Assembly (NCBI GenBank): GCA_017353825.1
Contig: JAFMSC010000230.1
Span: 1 to 6,918, forward strand
Reading direction: 5' to 3'
From: Hyphomicrobiaceae bacterium
GTDB lineage: Bacteria; Pseudomonadota; Alphaproteobacteria; Rhizobiales; Hyphomicrobiaceae
Length of the DNA: 6,918 nt
Shown here: one piece after another, positions 1-5,948 of the stretch
Layout of the letters: each line of letters starts with the position of its first letter
How positions within the stretch are numbered: position 1 is the first letter of the stretch
The notes under the pieces: generated by a model
Seen by the model: only the letters and a program-made list of their open reading frames with translations
Told to the model about the DNA's origin: nothing
Database searches by the model: none
Program-made: the position numbers and the translations under genes

Positions 1-120
1 CGGCGTCGCGACGGAATCCCCTTGGTCTTCACTACCCGCGTTTCAGCTTTTCGCGCCAAGCAAAATCAATAGCTTGGGGCTCGAAAGTCCAGAAAACCGG
101 GTTGAATCGGCTAAGTCGGG
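1..120. other. Gene-free flank downstream of rpiA
   Basis: No coding region can be supported here. Base composition is noticeably less GC-rich than in the neighbouring genes, with short A and T runs. One short minus-strand frame ends at a stop near position 25, but it has no start codon and no recognisable motif, so I do not call it. The stretch probably contains the 3' untranslated region of rpiA, including the imperfect hairpin at 53-80. Confidence 0.5.
53..80 (-). terminator. Weak hairpin after rpiA, possible terminator
   Basis: The plus strand reads GCGCCAAGC, a 10-base A/T-rich loop, then GCTTGGGGC. Eight of nine positions pair, with one mismatch next to the perfect CCAAGC/GCTTGG core. 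It lies about 40 bases past the rpiA stop codon. No T-run follows on either strand, so a classical intrinsic terminator is not shown. It could be an mRNA 3'-end stabilising structure or chance. Confidence 0.2.
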
Positions 121-837
121 TTAGGCTGGTCCCCAATCGTTGGGTCGTTCAAGCACCACCACGCCCTCGGGGCCGGCGACGATGGCGGCGTCGGCAATGT
201 TGAGGAACAGTCCGTTCTCAACCACGCCGGGGACTTGCTTGAGGGCCGCATCCAAGGCTTCCGGCTCAGCGATGCGGCCGAAGGCGCAGTCGAGGATGTA
301 ATGGCCGGCGTCGGTGAGGAACGGCTGGCCGGCCTGGGTCATGCGCAGGCCGATCTCGCCCGAGCAGCCGGCCTCGGCGGCCAGCGCCTCGACGAGGTTG
401 CGGGTGGCACCGGCGCCGAAGCGCGCGATCTCCACCGGGAGCGCGAAGGCGCCCAGCGTGGCGACCCGCTTGGAGGCGTCGGCGATCACCACCATGCGCG
501 CGGAAGCCGTGGCCACGATCTTCTCGTAGAGCAATGCGCCGCCGCCGCCCTTGATGAGGCGCAGCTGCGGATCGATCTCGTCCGCACCATCAACCGTGAG
601 ATCGAGCGACGGCTGCCGATCGAGATCGATCAGGGGGACGCCGAGCCGCTCGGCTCGCGCCCGCGTCGCCTCCGAGGTGGGCACGCCCGCAACCTTGAGG
701 CCCCGCTTGACGCGGTGGCCGAGGAGGTCGACGAAATGCGCCGCGGTGGAGCCGGTGCCCAGCCCCAGCGTCATGCCGTCCTCCACCAGCGCGACGGCAT
801 GCTCTGCGGCTTGGCGCTTGTACGCGTCGATGGTCAC
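121..837 (-). CDS. rpiA: Ribose-5-phosphate isomerase A
   Basis: Cytosolic enzyme interconverting ribose 5-phosphate and ribulose 5-phosphate in the non-oxidative pentose phosphate pathway. The 238-residue protein shows the RpiA signatures in order: the phosphate-binding GLGTGSTA at 25-32, TVDGADEID at 81-89, KGGGGALLYEK at 96-106, and GLFLNIAD near 209-216. Asp83, Asp86, Lys96 and Glu105 match the E. coli active-site residues Asp81, Asp84, Lys94 and Glu103 with a constant offset. I chose the GTG start at 837 because GGCGAGG (843-849) sits 5 bases upstream and the protein then begins TIDAYKRQAAEHAV, as family members do. The frame stays open to a GTG at 897 overlapping the gabD stop, but that start would translate an interspersed palindrome into a low-quality leader. 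It lies 56 bases downstream of gabD on the same strand, so co-transcription is plausible. Confidence 0.96.
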   Translation of the reverse strand: MTIDAYKRQAAEHAVALVEDGMTLGLGTGSTAAHFVDLLGHRVKRGLKVAGVPTSEATRARAERLGVPLIDLDRQPSLDLTVDGADEIDPQLRLIKGGGGALLYEKIVATASARMVVIADASKRVATLGAFALPVEIARFGAGATRNLVEALAAEAGCSGEIGLRMTQAGQPFLTDAGHYILDCAFGRIAEPEALDAALKQVPGVVENGLFLNIADAAIVAGPEGVVVLERPNDWGPA

Positions 838-842
838 GAATG

Positions 843-849
843 CCTCGCC
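843..849 (-). promoter_or_regulatory. Ribosome binding site deciding the rpiA start
   Basis: On the minus strand GGCGAGG precedes the GTG at 837 with a 5-base spacer (CATTC). This supports the internal GTG over the upstream GTG at 897, whose upstream sequence is the 3' end of gabD. Confidence 0.6.
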
Positions 850-853
850 GATT

Positions 854-879
854 CCCTCTCCCCGGTTGCGGGGGGAGGG
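854..879. repeat. Interspersed C-rich/G-rich palindrome (REP-like)
   Basis: The plus-strand arms CCCTCTCCCC and GGGGGGAGGG flank a 6-base centre (GGTTGC). The arms pair at nine of ten positions and the tenth is a G-T/G-U wobble. From memory, this is the widespread intergenic element that, when translated by mistake, gives peptides like PSPRxRGEG. Here the translated version reads PLPPSPRNRGEG. It occupies most of the 56-base gabD-rpiA spacer and ends four bases before the rpiA ribosome binding site. In the transcript it would form a strong hairpin that could act as a processing or stabilising element between the two cistrons. Only one copy is visible in this window, so its repeat status rests on general knowledge. 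Confidence 0.65.
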
Positions 880-893
880 AGGGAGCGGTGCCG

Positions 894-2345
894 TCACGGG
901 TCGCTCAGGCCGCCCATCAGCATGTACTTGATTTCCAGGAACTCCTCGATGCCGTGATGGGAGCCCTCGCGGCCGAGCCCAGACTGCTTATAGCCGCCGA
1001 ACGGGGCCACCTCATTGGAGATGATGCCCTCGTTGATGCCGACGATGCCGCACTCCAGCGCCTCGGCCACGCGCCAAACGCGGCCCAGGTCGCGGGCGTA
1101 GAAATAGGCGGCCAGACCGAACGGCGTATCGTTGGCCTGCGCGATCACGTCCGGCTCGGTCTTGAACTTGAAGAGGGGCGCCACCGGGCCGAAGGTTTCC
1201 TCGCGGGCTACCAGCATGTCGCGCGTGACATTGGCGAGCACCGTGGGCTCGTAGAAATTGCCGCCTAGGGCGTGGCGCTTGCCACCCACGACGATGCTGG
1301 CGCCGTGTTTCAACGCATCGGCGACGTGCTCCTCCACCTTCTCGACCGCGGCCGTATTGATCAGCGGCCCGGCGGTGACACCCTCGGCGGTGCCTGGGCC
1401 CACTTTCATCTTCTTCACCTCGGCGGCCAGCTTCGCAGCGAACGCGTCGTAGACGCCATCCTGCACGTAGATGCGGTTGGCGCACACGCAGGTCTGGCCG
1501 GCGTTGCGGTACTTGGAGGCCATGGCGCCGGCCACCGCCTGGTCGAGGTCGGCGTCGTCGAACACGATGAACGGGGCGTTGCCGCCCAGTTCGAGGCCCA
1601 GCTTCTTGATGGTGGGTGCGCACTCAGCCATCAGGATGCGGCCGATCTCGGTGGATCCCGTGAAGGTGAGCATGCGCACTTGCGCGTTGGAGGTCAGCTC
1701 TTTGCCGATGACGCTGGCTTTGCCGGTGATGACGTTGAACACGCCCTTGGGGATGCCCGCCTGCGCGGCCAGCGCCGCCAGGGCCAGGGCCGTGAGCGGC
1801 GTCTCCGACGCCGGCTTCAGCACCATGGTGCAGCCTACCGCCAGCGCCGGGCCAGCCTTGCGGGTGATCATGGCGGCGGGGAAGTTCCAAGGTGTTATGG
1901 CGGCCACCACGCCCACCGGCTGCCTGATCACCACGATGCGCGCGTCAGGCTTGAAGCTTGGGATGGTCTCGCCGTAGACGCGCTTGGCCTCTTCGGCGAA
2001 AAACTCGATGAACCCCGCGGCGTAGGCGATCTCGCCGGCGGCCTCGGCCAGGGGCTTGCCCTGCTCGCTGGTGAGCAGCAGTGCCAGCTCGCGCGTGTTC
2101 TGAGTGATGAGGTCGAACCAGCGCCGCAGCAGCCGGGAGCGCTCCTTGGCGAGCAGCTTCGACCAAGCTGGCAGCGCGCGGCTCGCCGCCTCGATGGCCG
2201 CCCGCGTCTCGGCCTGGCCGAAGTCGGGCACGCGGGCCATGATCTCGCCCGTAGCCTTGTTGGTGACGGGGACCTTGGGTTCACCGACCCAGCGGCCGTC
2301 CACGTAGCACTGGCTCTTGGTAAGGGTGAGGGTGGACGTGTCCAT
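894..2345 (-). CDS. gabD: Succinate-semialdehyde dehydrogenase, aldehyde dehydrogenase family
   Basis: Cytosolic NAD(P)-dependent oxidation of succinate semialdehyde to succinate, the last step of 4-aminobutyrate degradation. The related glutarate semialdehyde is a possible alternative substrate. The 483-residue length matches E. coli GabD (482). Aldehyde dehydrogenase features appear in order: PWNF with Asn154, the cofactor-binding VLKPAS with Lys177, FTGSTEIG at 228-235, LELGG with general base Glu252, GQTCVC with catalytic Cys286, and EETFGPV at 382-388. NAGQTCVCANR and the C-terminal APFGGYKQSGLGREGS are typical of GabD. Cys288, two residues after the nucleophile, matches the cysteine pair that forms a redox-switch disulfide in some SSADHs; a switch here is inference. 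The ATG start has AGGAG six bases upstream, but that site lies inside a perfect inverted repeat. Product class is firm; exact substrate and NAD versus NADP preference are not. Confidence 0.94.
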   Translation of the reverse strand: MDTSTLTLTKSQCYVDGRWVGEPKVPVTNKATGEIMARVPDFGQAETRAAIEAASRALPAWSKLLAKERSRLLRRWFDLITQNTRELALLLTSEQGKPLAEAAGEIAYAAGFIEFFAEEAKRVYGETIPSFKPDARIVVIRQPVGVVAAITPWNFPAAMITRKAGPALAVGCTMVLKPASETPLTALALAALAAQAGIPKGVFNVITGKASVIGKELTSNAQVRMLTFTGSTEIGRILMAECAPTIKKLGLELGGNAPFIVFDDADLDQAVAGAMASKYRNAGQTCVCANRIYVQDGVYDAFAAKLAAEVKKMKVGPGTAEGVTAGPLINTAAVEKVEEHVADALKHGASIVVGGKRHALGGNFYEPTVLANVTRDMLVAREETFGPVAPLFKFKTEPDVIAQANDTPFGLAAYFYARDLGRVWRVAEALECGIVGINEGIISNEVAPFGGYKQSGLGREGSHHGIEEFLEIKYMLMGGLSDP

Positions 2346-2347
2346 GG

Positions 2348-2379
2348 CAAGCTCCTAACTTCCCCGTCGCAGGAGCTTG
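2348..2379 (-). promoter_or_regulatory. Inverted repeat sequestering the gabD ribosome binding site
   Basis: On the minus strand the order is CAAGCTCCT, a 14-base loop, AGGAGCTTG, two bases, then the gabD ATG. The 9-bp arms match perfectly. The downstream arm contains the AGGAG ribosome binding site (2352-2356), so pairing in the mRNA would hide it. This could be a translational control hairpin. Equally, the 32-bp dyad could be a DNA operator for a repressor, or chance. The pairing is seen directly; the regulatory role is inference. Confidence 0.5.
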
Positions 2380-2385
2380 TGTAGG

Positions 2386-2475
2386 CCGCGGTCGGGGCCG
2401 TGGCAAGCCGCGGGCGCTGAGCGCCGGAGGGCTCGGAGCGGCGCCATCCCGCGTACCGGGCGACGCCGTGCAACG
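2386..2475. other. Structured spacer between the deacylase gene and gabD
   Basis: This GC-rich spacer contains CCGCGG twice (2386-2391 and 2408-2413) and a small perfect hairpin, GGCGC-TGA-GCGCC (2413-2425). Any of these could slow or end transcription after the deacylase gene, but no T-run follows, so I do not call a terminator. No gene is visible. Whether the deacylase gene and gabD share a transcript cannot be decided from sequence. Confidence 0.3.
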
Positions 2476-3075
2476 CTACTTGTTGAGCTTGTAGCCCAAT
2501 CTTACGCCGACGCTGGTGAGGCCGCTGTTGTGGTCGCACAGGTTCGCGTTCGACATGTGGGCGACCGTGCCATAGAGCGTCCAGCGCTGATCAAGAGCAT
2601 AGCCGAGCGAAATGGATTCACGGAAGTTGAGTGAGCAACCGTAGGAATCGGCCGCCCCATCCCCCGTCGGGCCGTCATGCAGCGAGCCGCCGAAGGTCAG
2701 CTCGAGCGAAAGCTTTTGTGTGAGCTTCCCGTCCCACGTCAGGCCCGCGTAGAGCTGGTCCGTATCACCCGCCGTGTTGATGCTGGTGCCGACATGGATG
2801 CGGGGCCGCAGGATCACGTCGAGCCAGGGGTTGTCGTAGCGGGTGGCCGGGCGAGCGAACAGCACCTCCAGATTGACGTCCACGCCATCCTCGGCGTTGC
2901 TCGGCTCGACGCTATGCGCCAAGAGGCCGAAACGCACCTCGTCGATGAGAGAGAGTGGCGCGTAGTCGGACGACGGCCCCTGCGCTGCCGCAAGCGGTTC
3001 GGCCGCGAGCCATGCGACCACGACCACGAGCGCAGCCACGGGCCCCAGAGCGACCCGATGTGCGAGCGAACGCAT
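2476..3075 (-). CDS. pagL: PagL-like lipid A 3-O-deacylase (acyloxyacyl hydrolase family), outer membrane
   Basis: Probable outer-membrane beta-barrel esterase that removes the 3-O-linked acyl chain of lipid A. The 199-residue protein starts with a Sec signal peptide: basic RSLAHR, a hydrophobic run to about residue 25, then PLAAA with likely cleavage after Ala31. The mature part shows alternating barrel strands such as LDVILRPRIHVG and LSLELTFGGSL. The C-terminal signature HMSNANLCDHNSG supplies His173 and Ser175, matching His126 and nucleophile Ser128 of Pseudomonas PagL. The position matching catalytic Glu140 is Thr187. Cys147 and Cys180 could form a disulfide. The chain ends LGYKLNK, without the terminal aromatic residue usual in barrels. 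I chose the ATG at 3075 because AGGAGG lies 11 bases upstream; the GTG at 3102 would only lengthen the signal peptide. It is first of three co-directional genes and divergent from gph. Confidence 0.8.
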   Translation of the reverse strand: MRSLAHRVALGPVAALVVVVAWLAAEPLAAAQGPSSDYAPLSLIDEVRFGLLAHSVEPSNAEDGVDVNLEVLFARPATRYDNPWLDVILRPRIHVGTSINTAGDTDQLYAGLTWDGKLTQKLSLELTFGGSLHDGPTGDGAADSYGCSLNFRESISLGYALDQRWTLYGTVAHMSNANLCDHNSGLTSVGVRLGYKLNK

Positions 3076-3085
3076 GCGCCTTGAG

Positions 3086-3092
3086 CCCTCCT
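3086..3092 (-). promoter_or_regulatory. Ribosome binding site of the deacylase gene
   Basis: AGGAGGG on the minus strand, about 10 bases before the ATG at 3075. It lies inside the longer reading frame beginning with GTG at 3102, which argues that the shorter start is the real one. Confidence 0.6.
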
Positions 3093-3355
3093 GACGCGAC
3101 ACCCTGTTGCCAGCACCTACTGACCAGAGCTCGCCCCACCATCGGGGTCACCATAGCAGAGTCAAAGGTGGCCGACAGCCGTTGGGTGCGCCGCAGCGTT
3201 TGCATCGCGTCCAAAGTGTGGCCCGATGGATACTCTGCTTTCGCGTGCGGTGCCGCAATATTCGGCGACAGCTGGCCTAACGAACGCAACAGTCCGTGCT
3301 GGCCCGGCACGTGTGGGACTGCCGGGCTATCGCAGGCATCGCACGTTGATCGCGC
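3093..3355. other. Divergent intergenic region between the deacylase gene and gph
   Basis: This region must hold the promoters for both directions, but I find no convincing -35/-10 pair on either strand. Visible structures are a 15-base near-palindrome at 3252-3266 (GCCG, one extra C, AATATT, CGGC), an unusually A/T-rich core for this window, and CGTGC/GCACG arms at 3295-3299 and 3307-3311. Either could be an operator or hairpin. Reading frames crossing the region are weak and shadow the neighbouring genes. Confidence 0.35.
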
Positions 3356-4057
3356 ATGGCTTCACCACTCTCTGGACGACTCTCTGGACGACTCTCTGGC
3401 ACCACCATCGTCTTCGACCTCGATGGCACTCTTGTTGATACCGCACCCGACCTGACCGCCGCCGCCAACCACGTATTTGGCCTGATCGGACTTGCCGCCA
3501 TAGCGCCGGCCGAATTGCGCCCGCTGATCGGGCGCGGCTCGCGAGCCATGATCGAGGAAGGGTTGCGCCTGCATGGCATCACCACGTCCGCTGCAGAGGT
3601 GAGCGCGCTGCACGAGCTGTTCCTTCCCTACTACGCCGATCACCTTGCCGTTCTGAGCCGGCCCTTCGAGGGCGTGTCGGCGTTGCTCGAAAGCCTGGCC
3701 CAGGCGGGCGTGCTGCTTGCCGTGTGCACCAACAAGTTGGAGGCGTTGTCGCGGTCGCTGCTGCGACAGCTCGGCTTCGACCACCGTTTTGCCGCAATTG
3801 CGGGCCGCGACACATTCGACGTGTTCAAGCCTGCCCCCGGCCACCTGACGGGGACCATCGCCATGGCGGGCGGTCGGCCTGACCGGGCCGTGATGGTCGG
3901 CGACAGCGAAGTCGATATCGCAACGGCGGCAGCGGCCGGCGTCCCGTCGATCGGGGTGACCTTCGGATACACCTCCGTGCCGGTGCGCGAGCTGAAGCCG
4001 ACCGTGGTGATCGACCACTACCGCGAGTTCATGGGCGCACTCGAGCAGGTGTTCTAG
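3356..4057 (+). CDS. gph: Phosphoglycolate phosphatase, HAD superfamily
   Basis: Cytosolic hydrolase converting 2-phosphoglycolate to glycolate, salvaging a product of DNA repair or of the oxygenase activity of Rubisco. The 233-residue protein shows all HAD motifs: motif I DLDGTLVDT with nucleophile Asp21 and acid Asp23; motif II in CTNK with Thr125; motif III Lys158 in FKP; and motif IV VGDSEVD with Asp183 and Asp187 for magnesium. TAPDL after motif I and the helical cap at about residues 30-100 fit the Gph subfamily. The start is forced: a TGA lies in frame at 3347 and no other start codon occurs before motif I, although no good ribosome binding site is visible. Residues 4-15 are a low-complexity extension, SGRLSGRLSG, encoded by a tandem repeat. 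Another HAD phosphatase substrate is possible; the class is firm. Confidence 0.9.
   Translation: MASPLSGRLSGRLSGTTIVFDLDGTLVDTAPDLTAAANHVFGLIGLAAIAPAELRPLIGRGSRAMIEEGLRLHGITTSAAEVSALHELFLPYYADHLAVLSRPFEGVSALLESLAQAGVLLAVCTNKLEALSRSLLRQLGFDHRFAAIAGRDTFDVFKPAPGHLTGTIAMAGGRPDRAVMVGDSEVDIATAAAAGVPSIGVTFGYTSVPVRELKPTVVIDHYREFMGALEQVF
3367..3399 (+). repeat. 12-bp tandem repeat inside the 5' end of gph
   Basis: The unit ACTCTCTGGACG occurs at 3367-3378 and 3379-3390, followed by nine bases of a third copy (3391-3399). It encodes the repeated tetrapeptide Ser-Gly-Arg-Leu. Because the unit length is a multiple of three, copy-number change would lengthen or shorten the N-terminus without a frameshift. 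Confidence 0.9.
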
Positions 4058-4086
4058 CGTGGCCGGGCGCGGCCGCGGTCAGCCGC
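4058..4086. other. Convergent spacer between gph and ybdK
   Basis: Only 29 bases separate the two stop codons. It contains the palindrome GCGGCCGC (4069-4076) and a 4-bp hairpin, GCGG-TCAG-CCGC (4075-4086), with no T-run on either strand. A bidirectional terminator would be expected here but is not convincingly visible. Confidence 0.3.
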
Positions 4087-5265
4087 TCAAGCCGCCCCTC
4101 GACCGGAACCGGCATCGTCAGGGGCAAGGGGCTCGGCGCCGGCCGTCTCGTCGATCAGACGATCCACCACGCCTTGCAGGGCGGCCTCGCGCGGCACGCC
4201 CCGCGCCACCAGCCCATGCAAGCACGCCACCTGCCGGTCGGCACTGGTCCCGCGGGCGACAATGGTGCGCGCGTGCTCAGCCTCCCGCCGGCAGCCGAGC
4301 GCCTCGGCATCCTCGCGCACCATGTCCAGCAATTCGTCGATGAGGGCGCCGAACGGCACCAGCTCGCCCTTGCCGAAATCGAACAGCGTGCCGGTGACGC
4401 CGTAGCGCTGGGCGCGCCAGCGGTTCTCCGACAGTAGGAACAGCGGGTAGGGCCGCCAGGTCTGGTTGGAGCGACGGATGCGGTAGAGCATGCGCAGGAT
4501 ACTGACGTAGAGCGCGGCCACGCACACGGTGTCGTCCACGAGCGGGCACACGTCGGGGATGCGCAGCTCCAGGGTGGGGAAGCGGGCCGAGGGCCGCAGG
4601 TCCCACCAGATCTTGCTGGCATCCTCGATTACGCCGTTGCGCACCAGGAGGTCCACGGTGTCGCGGTATTCCGCCCAGCTGCCGAAGCGCTGCGGCAGCC
4701 CGGTGCGCGGCAGCTCGTTGTAGGCGGCGAGGCGGTAGCACTTGAGACCGGTGTTTTCGCCTTCGGCGAAGGGCGAGGAGGTCGAGAGCACCAAGAGGTG
4801 CGGCAGGAAATAGCGGGCCTGGTTCATGAGGTCGATGCGCAGCTCGTCGTCCTCAACGCCGACGTGCACGTGCATGCCGCCGAACACGAGACGGCGCCCC
4901 ACGCCGGCCAGGTCGTTTGCAATCGCGCGGTAGCGCGCGCGCTCGGTGGCCTCTTGCTCGCCCCAGTGCGCGAACGGGTGGGTGGAGGCAGCAATGGGGG
5001 CGAGGCCATGCTGGCCTGCGAGGTCCACCACGCTTCGACGCAGCGCCTTGAGCTCGGCCCCGGCCGCGCTCGCCGTCGGGTGCACCTGCGTCTCGACCTC
5101 GATCTGCGATTTGAGGAACTCGCGCGCCACCTGGCCGCGCAAGGTCCGCTCGCAGTCCTCGAACAGGCGTGGCGGCATCTCGCAAACGAGATCGCGGCTC
5201 GCACGATCGACGAGGAGGTATTCCTCCTCGATGCCGATGGTAAACGACGGCTGCTTGAGCGCCAT
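4087..5265 (-). CDS. ybdK: YbdK-type carboxylate-amine ligase (glutamate-cysteine ligase family 2)
   Basis: Cytosolic ATP-dependent ligase of the GCS2 family. E. coli YbdK shows weak glutamate-cysteine ligase activity, but the physiological substrates of most members are unknown. The 392-residue protein (E. coli YbdK has 372) carries the family blocks in order: GIEEEY at 11-16, KSQIEVET at 52-59, STHPFAHW at 94-101, GMHVHVG at 130-136, GENTGLKCYR at 169-178, PRTGLP at 186-191, WWDLRPS at 220-226, TLELRIPDV at 231-239 and ENRWRAQRYG at 280-289. I start at the ATG at 5265, giving MALKQPSFTIGIEEEY, because family members begin shortly before GIEEEY. An ATG three codons earlier (5274) is almost as good and neither has a clear ribosome binding site. 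A GTG at 5373 would add 36 residues unlike the family. It is convergent with gph and otherwise stands alone. A role in glutathione-like metabolism is not established. Confidence 0.9.
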   Translation of the reverse strand: MALKQPSFTIGIEEEYLLVDRASRDLVCEMPPRLFEDCERTLRGQVAREFLKSQIEVETQVHPTASAAGAELKALRRSVVDLAGQHGLAPIAASTHPFAHWGEQEATERARYRAIANDLAGVGRRLVFGGMHVHVGVEDDELRIDLMNQARYFLPHLLVLSTSSPFAEGENTGLKCYRLAAYNELPRTGLPQRFGSWAEYRDTVDLLVRNGVIEDASKIWWDLRPSARFPTLELRIPDVCPLVDDTVCVAALYVSILRMLYRIRRSNQTWRPYPLFLLSENRWRAQRYGVTGTLFDFGKGELVPFGALIDELLDMVREDAEALGCRREAEHARTIVARGTSADRQVACLHGLVARGVPREAALQGVVDRLIDETAGAEPLAPDDAGSGRGAA

Positions 5266-5587
5266 ACGTCCCATTGTGCCACAACCGGCCGCAGGTGTCA
5301 GACCATCCGGGTCTGGCATGGGAGCACCAACCTTAATTTGTTGCCCGGCAGACAGGACCGCGCCCTGGAGCACAGGACCGCCCTGGAAGCAAGGCTGTCA
5401 GACGAGCCCATCCTAGCCCTGCCAACATGTCAGCCCTGATGGCGGTTCACCGCCCGAGGAGCGGGAGGAGAGGGCGTCCGGGCTCGCTAGGGCTGGGGGA
5501 CCCTCGTGCCCTGCTTCGGCTTTCGCCATGTTCGGCCGAGAGGCCGGTACTCGGTTGGTCCGACCGCGGCGGGTCTTGGCACGCCGC
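5266..5587. other. Gene-free stretch upstream of ybdK
   Basis: This holds the upstream region of ybdK and the downstream region of the DUF1330 gene, both minus strand. It contains the imperfect tandem duplication at 5352-5390. It also has a small hairpin, CGGCC-GAGA-GGCCG (5533-5546), about 40 bases past the DUF1330 stop without a T-run, so it is a poor terminator. Short frames on both strands have Arg/Pro/Ser-rich translations typical of shadows in GC-rich DNA and match nothing I recognise. No promoter can be assigned with confidence. Confidence 0.4.
5352..5390. repeat. Imperfect tandem duplication of about 20 bp
   Basis: Copy one (5352-5371) and copy two (5372-5390) both begin ACAGGACCG and continue with CCCTGGA. 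They differ by an extra CG in copy one and one extra A in copy two. The duplication lies about 90-125 bases upstream of the chosen ybdK start. The differences suggest an old slippage event; a regulatory role is not shown. Confidence 0.7.
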
Positions 5588-5887
5588 TCAGCCCCCATAC
5601 CCCTCGATGATGACGAGGTCGGTCGTGCCGGCCTCGCTGCGGATCTTGATCGCCTCCTGATACTCGGGCGACTCGTAGCAAGCCTTGGCCGCCTCGTAAC
5701 TGTCGAACTCGATCACTACGTGCCGGCGCCCTGCGAGGCTGCCCTCGGGCACCTGGCTCTCCCCGTTGCGGACGAGAAAGCGTGCCCCGTACTTCCGGAA
5801 CGCCGCCGCGTTGGCCGCGACATAATCCTTGTAGCGCTCGGGATCGGTGATGTTGACGTGCCCGATCCAATAGCCCTTGTTGGCCAT
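5588..5887 (-). CDS. DUF1330 family protein
   Basis: Small cytosolic protein of 99 residues, the usual length for the DUF1330 family, whose members adopt a dimeric ferredoxin-like alpha/beta-barrel fold. Family marks are visible: GYW at 5-7, TDPERYKDYVAAN at 14-26, KYGARFLVR at 32-40, HVVIEFDSYEAA at 56-67, YESPEYQ at 71-77 and LVIIEGY at 91-97. The start is well supported by AAGGAG seven bases before the ATG. The biochemical function of the family is unknown to me. The fold is shared with small monooxygenases and dimeric stress proteins, but catalysis cannot be inferred. It is divergent from the molybdenum-hydroxylase subunit gene, and a perfect 8-bp hairpin sits directly upstream of its ribosome binding site. 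Confidence 0.93.
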   Translation of the reverse strand: MANKGYWIGHVNITDPERYKDYVAANAAAFRKYGARFLVRNGESQVPEGSLAGRRHVVIEFDSYEAAKACYESPEYQEAIKIRSEAGTTDLVIIEGYGG

Positions 5888-5894
5888 CTGTTAG

Positions 5895-5900
5895 CTCCTT
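5895..5900 (-). promoter_or_regulatory. Ribosome binding site of the DUF1330 gene
   Basis: AAGGAG on the minus strand with a 7-base spacer to the ATG at 5887, a near-consensus arrangement that fixes the start. Confidence 0.8.
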
Positions 5901-5906
5901 GCATAC

Positions 5907-5928
5907 GCCGGCCCATCGACGGGCCGGC
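5907..5928. promoter_or_regulatory. Perfect inverted repeat upstream of the DUF1330 gene
   Basis: GCCGGCCC, loop ATCGAC, GGGCCGGC: an 8-bp perfect stem spanning 22 bases. It begins six bases upstream of the DUF1330 ribosome binding site. As RNA it would be a stable 5' leader hairpin; as DNA it could be an operator. No T-run follows on either strand, which argues against a terminator. It shares its core with a second dyad at 5949-5970. Confidence 0.5.
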
Positions 5929-5948
5929 CCAACCTTCAGCTCAAGCCC

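Noticed and set aside
25..120. Possible minus-strand peptide ending near position 25, or a tRNA-like fragment, in the left flank
   Set aside because: The frame has no start codon and no recognisable motif. I could not form a tRNA cloverleaf or find a T-loop plus CCA end, so nothing is called.
235..957. 240-codon plus-strand open frame opposite rpiA
   Set aside because: Shadow frame with no recognisable domain. It crosses the rpiA-gabD boundary and the interspersed palindrome.
1272..2384. 370-codon plus-strand open frame
   Set aside because: It lies entirely opposite gabD and its flanks, is rich in Gly/Arg/His/Leu runs typical of antisense frames in GC-rich DNA, and shows no family motif. 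The minus-strand gabD is complete and convincing.
3200..3300. Sigma-70-like promoters for the divergent gph and deacylase genes
   Set aside because: Candidate hexamers were too weak or wrongly spaced to report as features.
3362..4018. 218-codon minus-strand open frame opposite gph
   Set aside because: Antisense shadow; gph carries all four HAD motifs in the other strand.
5413..5598. 61-codon minus-strand open frame upstream of ybdK
   Set aside because: Low-complexity Arg/Pro/Ser translation, no ribosome binding site seen, overlaps the DUF1330 3' end, and no family recognised.
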